From Robiginitomaculum sp. (lineage in GTDB: Bacteria > Pseudomonadota > Alphaproteobacteria > Caulobacterales > Maricaulaceae): 7,417 bases of DNA. Below the pieces are notes generated by a model. The model had not been told where the DNA came from. It saw only the letters and a list, made by a program, of their open reading frames with translations, and ran no database searches. The stretch lies in assembly GCA_016765255.1 (NCBI GenBank), contig JAESQI010000265.1, positions 1-7,417 of the forward strand, read 5' to 3'. The translations under genes were made by a program, and so were the position numbers. Position 1 is the stretch's first letter; every line of letters begins with the position of its first letter. Shown in pieces: positions 1 to 6,481 of this stretch.

Positions 1-881
1 AAACTGTTCTCACCCAAGCCTACGAAGCCGTACTCTCACCTTATAATCTCGTCACTGCGCAAGCCCTCCTGACCATAAATGACACGGAAAACCGACGCAG
101 ATGGATGAATGCCAAGGCGACATTGTCGACACTTTTAACCCTCGGCGCGATCCCGATTATCAATGAAAATGATACTGTGGCGACGGACGAGATCCGCTAC
201 GGTGATAATGACAGGCTGGCGGCGCGTGTGGCCCAAATGGTCGAGGCGGATTTGCTTATACTCTTATCAGATATTGATGGTCTCTACGATCAAGACCCAA
301 CAGAGAACCCAGAGGCGCGTCATATTCCGCTCATAAATGAGCTTACCCCTGAAATAATTGCCATGGGTGCAGGTATACATAATGGCAAAACAAAAAACAT
401 GGGTAGCGGAGGTATGGCAACGAAATTACAAGCGGCAAAAATTGCCACAAGAGCAGGCTGCACCATGGTTATTGCCAAAGGGACGCTCAACCACCCCCTC
501 ACGGCTCTGGATAACAACACAGTTAAATCCAGTTGGTTTACCGCTACAACCAACCCACTTGCTGCCCGTAAACAATGGATAGCAGGGTCGCTTAAATCCT
601 CTGGACGTATCATGGTTGACGAAGGTGCGGCGCGTGCATTGCGCACGGGTAAGAGTTTATTATGCGCGGGTGTAACGACAATCGAGGGCAGTTTTAACAA
701 AGGGGACGCCGTGGTGATTTGTGACAAACACAATGCGGAAATTGCGCGAGGCCTGAGCAGTTATAATTCAGAGCAAGCTGATTTGGTGAAAGGCCTAAAA
801 TCCAGAGACATTCAATCCGTTCTTGGTTATGATAGCGGCTCCCCTCTCGTCCACAGAGACAATATGGTTTTAACGTCATGA
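1..881 (+). CDS. proB: Glutamate 5-kinase ProB, 5' end cut off by the window
   Basis: ATP-dependent phosphorylation of L-glutamate to glutamyl 5-phosphate, the first and normally proline-inhibited step of proline synthesis, in the cytoplasm. The reading frame is open from base 3 and yields 292 residues before TGA. An internal ATG at 105 is not the start, because the residues before it (AQALLTINDTENRRRW) are also ProB-like. About 80-90 N-terminal residues, including the first ATP-binding segment, lie upstream of the window. Visible motifs, numbered from base 3, are INENDTVATDE near 53-63, GDNDRLA near 67-73, LLSDIDGLY near 87-95 and GSGGMATK near 134-141, all typical of the amino-acid kinase fold. 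From about residue 189 a C-terminal PUA domain follows (WIAGSLKSSGRIMVDEGAAR), as in the long form of ProB. The stop overlaps the proA start by ATGA, which suggests translational coupling. In this lineage the gene upstream is often obg/cgtA, but it is not visible here. Confidence 0.97.
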   Translation, partial: TVLTQAYEAVLSPYNLVTAQALLTINDTENRRRWMNAKATLSTLLTLGAIPIINENDTVATDEIRYGDNDRLAARVAQMVEADLLILLSDIDGLYDQDPTENPEARHIPLINELTPEIIAMGAGIHNGKTKNMGSGGMATKLQAAKIATRAGCTMVIAKGTLNHPLTALDNNTVKSSWFTATTNPLAARKQWIAGSLKSSGRIMVDEGAARALRTGKSLLCAGVTTIEGSFNKGDAVVICDKHNAEIARGLSSYNSEQADLVKGLKSRDIQSVLGYDSGSPLVHRDNMVLTS

Positions 882-2155
882 GCACGCAAATTAACGCTGA
901 TAATCTTAAAGACACAATGAGCGATATTGGCAAAAATGCCCGCAAGGCAGCGCACATATTACGCTTGGCGAGCGGTGAGCAAAGATCGAGCGCCATCAAG
1001 GCTATGGCCAAGCACGTCAAAAAAAGTGCTGCCGAAATTTTAGCGGCCAACGAACTTGATATGAACGCGGCCCATAAAAAAGGACTAAGCGCCTCCATGC
1101 TTGACCGCTTGGAATTAAGCCCTGAGCGCATAAAAGCAATTGCAGATGGTTAGGTCGCCGTCAGTGCCCTCCCCGACCCCGTTGGCAAAGAAGACGACAG
1201 ATGGACACAACCTAATGGGCTAACCATCGTCAAAATACGCACCCCCATTGGTGTCATCGGTATGATTTACGAAAGCCGCCCCAATGTCACTGCAGACGCA
1301 GCCTCCCTAACCTTAAAGGCTGGAAATGCGTGTATTTTACGCGGCGGATCCGAAGCACTCCATTCCAATACGGCCCTCCACACAGCCATAATTGCAGGTT
1401 TACGCGACGTCGGTTTACCCGAAACCTGCGTGCAATATGTCAACACAACCGACAGGGACGCAGTTGGCCATATGTTAGCGGGCCTAAACGGCAATATTGA
1501 TTTGATCATTCCGCGAGGCGGCAAGAACCTTGTCGAGCGCGTGCAAAAAGATGCGCGCATTCCTGTGCTGGCCCACCTCGAAGGCCGCAACCATACCTAT
1601 GTTCACCAAGACGCAAGCCCCGAAATGGCGCGAGATATTTTGGTCAATGCGAAAATGCGCCGTACAGGAATATGCGGCGCGACCGAGACTTTGCTGCTTG
1701 ATGAAAATATTATTGATATATTGCCAATGCTTGCAGGCGCATTACACGACGCAGGCTGCGAGCTTAAGGGTGATATATTGGCAAAGTCCATATGCCCAAA
1801 CATTGATCTGGCAACTGATAAAGATTTTTGTACCGAATATCTGGACGCGATACTCAATGTTAAAATCGTGACGGGGATAGAACAGGCCATTGATCATATC
1901 GCCAATTACGGTAGCGGGCATACGGACGCGATAATCACCAAGAGTGCAAGCGCGGCAAACCGTTTCCTTACCGAAGTCGATAGCGCCATTGTCATGCACA
2001 ATAGCTCTACACAATATGCAGACGGCGGCGAATTTGGCTTTGGCGCTGAAATTGGAATTGCGACGGGGCGCCTACATGCACGCGGGCCCGTAGGCGCACA
2101 ACATCTGACCAGTTACAAATACCATGTTCTGGGCAATGGACATTGTCGTCCATGA
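878..2155 (+). pseudogene. proA: Gamma-glutamyl phosphate reductase ProA, interrupted by one in-frame amber codon
   Basis: ProA reduces glutamyl 5-phosphate with NADPH to glutamate semialdehyde, the second step of proline synthesis. The frame from ATG 878 to TGA 2153-2155 has 426 codons including the stop, the normal family length of about 420. The one flaw is TAG at codon 92 (1151-1153). Residues before it (SASMLDRLELSPERIKAIADG) and after it (VAVSALPDPVG, then IGVIGMIYESRPNV) continue the family pattern in the same frame, so this is a point nonsense change and not a frameshift. The downstream part keeps the catalytic cysteine (GICGATET, codon 266), PRGGKNLVE, HTDAIIT, FGFGAEIGIATG and LHARGPVG. 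One departure in a usually conserved segment is HLEGRNHTYVH at about 233-243, where many ProAs have Cys in place of Asn. ATGA overlaps link it to proB and nadD. As written, translation gives a 91-residue fragment lacking the catalytic domain. It could be a true pseudogene, a suppressed or read-through gene, or a sequencing error. Confidence 0.9.
1151..1153 (+). other. In-frame amber codon inside proA
   Basis: The codons read GAT GGT TAG GTC GCC. In homologues this position (IADG-x-xxxxxLPDPVG) usually holds an aliphatic residue such as Leu or Val, so a single T-to-A change from TTG would explain it. The next base is G, and no obvious hairpin follows. TAG also ends rlmH and ctpA at their natural C-termini, so TAG is not reassigned throughout this genome. 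Confidence 0.9.
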
Positions 2156-2772
2156 GTAACCCCACCAATTTCATAGCCCGCAATAGAGCCATGACAATCG
2201 GCTTGTTTGGCGGTTCCTTTAATCCAGCCCACCACGGGCATTTACATGTGGCAAATTGTGGATTGCAACGCTTAGGACTCGACAAAATCTGGTGGATGGT
2301 CAGTCCACAAAACCCCCTGAAACCCACGCAACCTCCTTACGAAGAGAGAGTGGCAAGCGTGCGGGCCTTGGATCTACCACCGCGTATGCATATCAACCAT
2401 ATGGAGCGGGAATTTGGGACTAATTACACGGTGCAAACCCTGCGCCGAGCCCGAAAGAAATGGCCACGTCACCATTTTGTCTATCTCATGGGGGCCGACA
2501 ATCTCCGTCAACTCCCACGCTGGCAAGGCTGGCGAGAAATTATGGAAACTGTGCCTATTGCTGTGATTGCGCGGCCTGGGCAAAAAACCTCTGACACCCT
2601 AAAAACGCGCCTGAGCCAAGCCGCACGAATGTATTCATATGCCCGCATCCCTGAACAACAAGCCCATACACTGGGGGCGTATAGCGCTCCTGCTTGGACA
2701 TATTTAACCCCGCCCCTAAACCCTTTATCATCGAGCGCGATAAGAAATCGAGCAGCGATCAATCAAACTTAA
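2152..2772 (+). CDS. nadD: Nicotinate-nucleotide adenylyltransferase NadD
   Basis: Transfers the AMP moiety of ATP to nicotinate mononucleotide, forming deamido-NAD; this step is shared by de novo and salvage NAD synthesis and is essential in most bacteria. From ATG 2152 the protein has 206 residues. The nucleotidyltransferase signature GLFGGSFNPAHHGH spans 17-30, with the HxGH motif at 27-30. LMGADNL and RWQGWREI follow in the middle, then VPIAVIARPG. The C-terminal SSSAIR (193-198) corresponds to the ISSTxIR ATP-binding motif. ATG 2152 is chosen because it forms an ATGA overlap with the proA stop, matching the proB-proA junction. A TTG at 2143 or an ATG at 2191, close to the conserved core, are alternatives. 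If translation is coupled to proA, the proA amber could reduce NadD synthesis. Confidence 0.95.
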   Translation: MSNPTNFIARNRAMTIGLFGGSFNPAHHGHLHVANCGLQRLGLDKIWWMVSPQNPLKPTQPPYEERVASVRALDLPPRMHINHMEREFGTNYTVQTLRRARKKWPRHHFVYLMGADNLRQLPRWQGWREIMETVPIAVIARPGQKTSDTLKTRLSQAARMYSYARIPEQQAHTLGAYSAPAWTYLTPPLNPLSSSAIRNRAAINQT

Positions 2773-2802
2773 TTCACAGTCACTAGCCTTGACTTGTGGC
2801 CC

Positions 2803-3237
2803 ATGTTATACCATAAGCCTCGCGTTCATGAATGGAGCAAGACACTGACTACGACACCGCAAAAATCCTTAAAAAGGTCGCCTCGAAAGCAAAACATTTC
2901 GTCCAAAACATTGGTCAACCATGTCTTGGAAGTTTTGGAAACACAGAGCGCAGAAGATATTGTCAATCTCGACATTCGCGGCAAATCAACCATTGCTGAT
3001 TATATGATCGTGGCCTCTGGCCGCTCCAACAGACATGTGAATGCTCTGGCCGATTATGTGCAGCGGGGCCTCAAAGAAATCAACCACACAAAACTTGGTG
3101 TTGAAGGTTTGGCCCAATGCGATTGGGTGCTCATTGATGCAGGTGATGTCATCATACATCTGTTTCGCCCTGAAGTGCGAGAGTATTACGCTCTGGAAAA
3201 GCTATGGTCGATACCTGCGCTAAACGATGATCAATAA
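2803..3237 (+). CDS. rsfS: Ribosomal silencing factor RsfS (Iojap/DUF143 family)
   Basis: RsfS binds ribosomal protein L14 (uL14) on the 50S subunit and blocks joining of the 30S, lowering translation when nutrients are scarce. From ATG 2803 the protein has 144 residues. The conserved domain begins near residue 36 (TLVNHVLEVLETQSAEDIVNLDIRG, split by no gap). IADYMIVASGRSNRHV and CDWVLIDAGDVIIHLFRPEVR follow, then YYALEKLW near the end. The first 35 residues are basic and poorly conserved. The start is uncertain: no Shine-Dalgarno sequence precedes ATG 2803, TTG 2794 is also in frame, and after 2803 the next in-frame ATG, GTG or TTG codon is TTG at 2911, right at the domain boundary. It sits 30 bp after nadD and 12 bp before rlmH, the usual neighbours. 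Confidence 0.93.
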   Translation: MLYHKPRVHEWSKTLTTTPQKSLKRSPRKQNISSKTLVNHVLEVLETQSAEDIVNLDIRGKSTIADYMIVASGRSNRHVNALADYVQRGLKEINHTKLGVEGLAQCDWVLIDAGDVIIHLFRPEVREYYALEKLWSIPALNDDQ

Positions 3238-3249
3238 AATCACTCTCCC

Positions 3250-3714
3250 ATGAAAATCACCCTTCGCGCCGCAGGTTTGATCAAGTTTGGGCCCGAACGT
3301 GAATTGATAGATGATTATCTCAAACGCGCCAATGCGCTTAGCCGTAACCTTGGCATTAAAGACATCACCGAAAGCGTGGTGGATACCCGCCGCGCAAAGT
3401 CGAGAGCCGCAGAAACCGAAACCATACTATCGATCCCAACAGATATATTGGTGGTGCTTGACGAGCGGGGCACAACCCTCACGTCTCGGCAAATCGCCAA
3501 ACAAATCGCCCATTGGCGCGATGATGGGCGGCAGACTCTAACATTGGCAATCGGGGGAGCTGACGGGTTTGACCCCAATGCCCTTCCCCCTCACGCCGTA
3601 AAATGGAGCTTTGGCAAGCAGACATGGCCACATAAATTGGTGCGCGTGATGCTGGCTGAACAAATCTACCGCGCACTCTCTATTCTTGCGGCAACTCCTT
3701 ACCACCGAGATTAG
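3250..3714 (+). CDS. rlmH: 23S rRNA (pseudouridine1915-N3)-methyltransferase RlmH
   Basis: A SPOUT-class enzyme that uses S-adenosylmethionine to methylate N3 of pseudouridine 1915 in helix 69 of 23S rRNA on the assembled 70S ribosome; it acts as a dimer. The protein has 154 residues, close to the usual 155-160. LDERG is at 70-74, the glycine-rich loop of the trefoil-knot SAM site (LAIGGADGF) at 99-107, and the C-terminal knot region runs from SFGKQTWPHKLVRVMLAEQ through YRALSILAATPYHRD to the end. The final YHRD is the family's natural C-terminus, so the TAG at 3712-3714 is a genuine stop. After that TAG the same frame stays open through 21 sense codons into the envC-like gene. ATG 3250 (MKITLRAAG) matches the usual N-terminus. 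Confidence 0.97.
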   Translation: MKITLRAAGLIKFGPERELIDDYLKRANALSRNLGIKDITESVVDTRRAKSRAAETETILSIPTDILVVLDERGTTLTSRQIAKQIAHWRDDGRQTLTLAIGGADGFDPNALPPHAVKWSFGKQTWPHKLVRVMLAEQIYRALSILAATPYHRD

Positions 3715-3777
3715 GTAAACCTCACCCATAAAAACTCCATTGCTGACAAACTGAATAAACCAGACTACAACACATAT

Positions 3778-5004
3778 ATGTACCGCAAACACTTCGTATT
3801 TATAGTCTTCCTTGCCAGTATATACCCTGCCTATGCCCAAACACCCGATCCAAAAAAATTGGATATTTTATCACAAAAGCAGAAAATTGCGGAAGAGAAG
3901 ACTGCCACATTAACCAGTCAACAATTAGAGTTACAACAAGAAATCGAGAGTTTGCAAAATGGTCTGGTGCGCGCAAGTGCACAAAGTCGGGGCTATGAAT
4001 TTGAAGCGGGCAAAATCAGTAAAACATTGGTGGAGTTAACAAGTCAAGAACAGGCTCTAAAAAATGAACTCTTGGGTGACAAAACTGCTCTTGCTGATTT
4101 TCTGGTAGCGCTACAACGTATCGAGAAAAATCCACCTCCATTTTTGCTCACCAGCTCACAATCAGTAAAGGACGCAGTCCGCACCGCTCACTTGATAAAA
4201 ATACTGAGTTTATCCCTAAAAGAAAAATCCAATCATTTAGCAAAACGCATCACAGAACTACAACTTATTCAGCGCAACATGCTGGCAACGCAGGTAAAGC
4301 TCACCCATAACACCAATGAAATTGCGACTCGGTTGCGCCAGATAAAGTCTAGTATATCTAAAAAGGCAGTCCTCAACAAAAAACTAAATCTCGCTCATAA
4401 AGAACAGGAAGAACGGGCCAAAGCTTTAGCTTTAGAAGCGAAAAACCTACGAGACCTTATCAGCCGCTTTGAGGAACAGGCCGAAGCCTTGAAACCGCGC
4501 CTCAAACCCGAAATATCGACCAAATACACCTCTATTCCCTACCCGATACTAAAGCCTAAGCGAAGGTCTGCTCCCACGCCAATTTATACATCTCGTGAAT
4601 TTAACCGATTTTCCGATGCACGCGGAAAATTATCCTTGCCCGTTCTCGGGACATTATCTCGTAAATACGGGTCACGACTAAAAACGGGCAATAGAGCAAA
4701 AGGAGTATATTTAAAGACACGCCCCAAAGCACAAGTTGTCGCACCATTTGCAGCTCGAGTAGAGTTTTCTGGTGTTTTTAACGATATGACGGTCATTATC
4801 CTCAATGTTGGTAATGGGTATTTCATCGTTTTAACCGGGTTGGCCACAGCCTATTCAAAAGCGGGTGACACAGTAAAAGCGGGCGAGCCCTTAGGCTTAA
4901 TGCCAGATCACCCCAGTTCAAAACCAGAATTATTCATGGAATTTCGCAAAAATAAAACCAGCATTAGCCCAATGCCGTGGATCAAACAGGCATTAAAACA
5001 ATAA
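3778..5004 (+). CDS. EnvC-like murein hydrolase activator (degenerate LytM/M23 domain)
   Basis: Exported protein, 408 residues, with the architecture of EnvC: signal peptide, long coiled coil, C-terminal LytM domain. In E. coli, EnvC is recruited by FtsEX and activates amidases that split septal peptidoglycan; a similar role here is inferred from domain layout. Residues 1-20 form a signal peptide (MYRKHFVFIVFLASIYPAYA) with a likely cut after AYA. Residues about 28-237 are rich in Glu, Lys, Leu and Gln in coiled-coil pattern. The LytM domain spans about 285-402 (LPVLGTLSRKYGSR, VVAPFAARVEFSG, GDTVKAGEPLG, ELFMEFRKN, PMPWI). The zinc ligands of active M23 enzymes are absent: the HxxxD positions appear to be Ala307 and Tyr311, and HxH aligns with Glu384 and Phe386. 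An activator is therefore more likely than a hydrolase. It lies 63 bp after rlmH and 138 bp before ctpA, a common alphaproteobacterial neighbourhood. Confidence 0.88.
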   Translation: MYRKHFVFIVFLASIYPAYAQTPDPKKLDILSQKQKIAEEKTATLTSQQLELQQEIESLQNGLVRASAQSRGYEFEAGKISKTLVELTSQEQALKNELLGDKTALADFLVALQRIEKNPPPFLLTSSQSVKDAVRTAHLIKILSLSLKEKSNHLAKRITELQLIQRNMLATQVKLTHNTNEIATRLRQIKSSISKKAVLNKKLNLAHKEQEERAKALALEAKNLRDLISRFEEQAEALKPRLKPEISTKYTSIPYPILKPKRRSAPTPIYTSREFNRFSDARGKLSLPVLGTLSRKYGSRLKTGNRAKGVYLKTRPKAQVVAPFAARVEFSGVFNDMTVIILNVGNGYFIVLTGLATAYSKAGDTVKAGEPLGLMPDHPSSKPELFMEFRKNKTSISPMPWIKQALKQ

Positions 5005-5104
5005 TTTAGAGAATAGTAACACCTAAATGTGATGGTTTTTTCATATATATGGACAGCTAAAGCACTAGAATTAGGTTTAAGAACCCGATAAGCTAACGAT
5101 AAGA

Positions 5105-5128
5105 ATTTCTGGAACCCATTTCTGGAAC
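5105..5128 (+). repeat. 11-bp direct repeat upstream of ctpA
   Basis: ATTTCTGGAAC occurs at 5105-5115 and again at 5118-5128, with a 13-bp period and a CC between the copies. It lies 15-38 bp before the ctpA start, in the only longer intergenic gap (5005-5142). It might be a paired binding site or a small slippage duplication; the sequence alone cannot decide. I see no convincing -35/-10 promoter or terminator hairpin in this gap. Confidence 0.7.
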
Positions 5129-5132
5129 ACAT

Positions 5133-5136
5133 GGAG
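5133..5136 (+). promoter_or_regulatory. Shine-Dalgarno sequence that decides the ctpA start
   Basis: GGAG lies six bases before ATG 5143. It falls inside the reading frame that would begin at the upstream ATG 5131, so it favours 5143 as the real start. That start also puts the lysine-containing n-region of the signal peptide (MKYFLP) at the N-terminus. Confidence 0.55.
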
Positions 5137-5142
5137 CCATCA

Positions 5143-6471
5143 ATGAAGTATTTTTTACCAACCATTGGGATAGTTGCCGCAAGCGCCCTTTTTGCTTTTT
5201 CAACAAGCTCTGAGCGAGCCATCGCTGTTGAGAAATCTTCACAAGAAAAAACATTTGAACAATTGGATTTATTCGCCGATGTCCTAGCGCGTGTGCGCAA
5301 TGATTATGTGGTTCCCGTTGATAATGCAGATTTAATTGATGATGCGCTAAACGGGATGTTGCAAGGGCTAGACCCCCATTCCAGCTATATAAACCCAGAC
5401 CGGTTTAGCGATTTGCAAATCTCGACGTCTGGTGAATATGGCGGTCTCGGCATGGAAGTTACAATGGAAGACGGAGCAGTAAAGGTTGTTGCGCCAATTG
5501 ACGAGACCCCCGCCAAAAAAGCTGGGATTTTATCAGGAGATTATCTGACCGCGATTGACGGCGAAAGTATTTTGGGTCTCGGACTCAACGACGCGGTCGA
5601 CCGCCTACGCGGCAAACCTGGCGAACCGATTACCATCACTGTCATTCGCAAAGGCGAAGATCCTATGGACATTGAAATGGTTCGCGAAGTGATCAAACCA
5701 TTGGTGGTTCGCCACCGTATAGAAGACGGCGTTGGCTATCTGCGCATCTCTCAATTTAACGAAAAAACATCTGGTTCACTTGATAAAGCCATCAAAGCTA
5801 TTTTGTCAGAAACCAACAAAAAAGTTCCAGGTTTAATTATTGATTTACGCGGCAATCCGGGCGGACTTTTAGAGCAGTCGATTAAAGTCAGCTCAACGTT
5901 TCTTGACGGCGGAGAAGTTGTCTCCACGCGAGGGCGGCACGCGCAAGACACAGAACGCTATAACGCAAAACGCGGGGAACGTTTAAAAGATGTCCCTATT
6001 ATTGTCCTTATTGACGGCGCCTCCGCTTCCGCATCCGAAATTGTGGCAGGGGCCTTACAAGATAGAGGGCGCGCCCTTATTGTTGGCCTCACATCATTTG
6101 GCAAAGGGTCTGTGCAAAGTGTCATTCCACTGCGAAATGGACGTGACGGTGCGTTGCGCCTGACCACGGCTCGCTATTACACGCCTGCGGGGCGCTCCAT
6201 ACAAGGGACAGGCATTACGCCCGACATTGCCATCTCATATGCTCATGATGACGGTAAAGGAAATATAGGCCGCATATCTGAATCCGATTTGCCCAATTCT
6301 ATCAAAAACGAACAAGCTAAACTCAAGGCTGAATCTGAAGAAGAAATAGAGCAAACCGTAGAATACCCGCCAAAAGACTTTGATGTTGAAAACGATTTCC
6401 AGCTAAAGCGAGCCGTCGAAATTTTAAAAAATGGTAGTTATAAAACTCTCCTCGCCGAGGCAAAAGGCTAG
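5143..6471 (+). CDS. ctpA: S41-family carboxyl-terminal protease CtpA
   Basis: Periplasmic serine protease with a PDZ domain that degrades or trims proteins from their C-termini. From ATG 5143 the protein has 442 residues, normal for the short CtpA type. An N-terminal export segment (MKYFLPTIGIVAASALFAF) is followed by the conserved FADVLARVRNDYV region, then LDPHSSY near 76-82. The PDZ domain covers about 93-175 (EYGGLGMEV, AGILSGDYLTAIDG). The S41 core carries LRGNPGG at 235-241, the nucleophile Ser296 within SASASEI, and Lys321 in SFGKGSVQ with Gln325. The Ser-to-Lys spacing of 25 equals that of CtpB-type enzymes. The tail from about 370 is acidic and variable. ATG 5131 would add four residues, but the Shine-Dalgarno sequence favours 5143. 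It ends in TAG 10 bp before a second S41 protease. Position next to an EnvC-like gene suggests a role in envelope maintenance. Confidence 0.95.
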   Translation: MKYFLPTIGIVAASALFAFSTSSERAIAVEKSSQEKTFEQLDLFADVLARVRNDYVVPVDNADLIDDALNGMLQGLDPHSSYINPDRFSDLQISTSGEYGGLGMEVTMEDGAVKVVAPIDETPAKKAGILSGDYLTAIDGESILGLGLNDAVDRLRGKPGEPITITVIRKGEDPMDIEMVREVIKPLVVRHRIEDGVGYLRISQFNEKTSGSLDKAIKAILSETNKKVPGLIIDLRGNPGGLLEQSIKVSSTFLDGGEVVSTRGRHAQDTERYNAKRGERLKDVPIIVLIDGASASASEIVAGALQDRGRALIVGLTSFGKGSVQSVIPLRNGRDGALRLTTARYYTPAGRSIQGTGITPDIAISYAHDDGKGNIGRISESDLPNSIKNEQAKLKAESEEEIEQTVEYPPKDFDVENDFQLKRAVEILKNGSYKTLLAEAKG

Positions 6472-6475
6472 GAGA
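6470..6475 (+). promoter_or_regulatory. Shine-Dalgarno sequence for the second S41 protease, overlapping the ctpA stop
   Basis: AGGAGA includes the last two bases of the ctpA TAG stop. It ends six bases before a TTG codon at 6482, and there is no in-frame ATG before a signal-peptide-like sequence. This supports TTG as the start and suggests coupled translation of the two proteases. Confidence 0.75.
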
Positions 6476-6481
6476 CATATT

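Noticed and set aside
625..646. GTGCG/CGCAC inverted repeat in proB
   Set aside because: It is a short stem inside conserved PUA-domain coding sequence and is explained by codon use for ARALRTG.
694..1131. Long open frame on the - strand across the proB-proA junction
   Set aside because: It is antisense to clearly conserved ProB and ProA coding sequence and has no recognisable domain; the same holds for other minus-strand frames, such as 320-733 and 3538-3840.
1151..1153. Pyrrolysine or genome-wide TAG recoding as the explanation for the proA amber
   Set aside because: rlmH and ctpA stop with TAG exactly at the expected C-termini, and no pyl genes are in the window. Pyrrolysine at this non-catalytic ProA position has no known rationale.
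1146..1223. Overlapping ATG at 1146 as a reinitiation site after the proA amber
   Set aside because: It is in another frame, gives a short unrelated peptide that ends in TAA near 1223, and would not restore ProA.
2828..2848. Seven-codon ATG-TGA mini-frame before the RsfS domain
   Set aside because: It has no Shine-Dalgarno, lacks a run of regulatory codons and forms no attenuator-like hairpin that I can see, so a leader peptide is not supported.
3743..3771. CTGACA / TACAAC as a promoter for the envC-like gene
   Set aside because: The spacing is 17 bases, but the matches are weak and the transcript would start at the ATG itself. This is within chance expectation for AT-rich spacer.
4422..4434. 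Tandem GCTTTA hexamers in the envC-like gene
   Set aside because: They encode the ALAL stretch of the coiled coil; two copies of six bases are not notable.
5005..5142. Terminator or small RNA in the gap before ctpA (T-run at 5036-5041)
   Set aside because: The T-run is not preceded by a convincing GC-rich stem, and no conserved RNA motif is recognisable.
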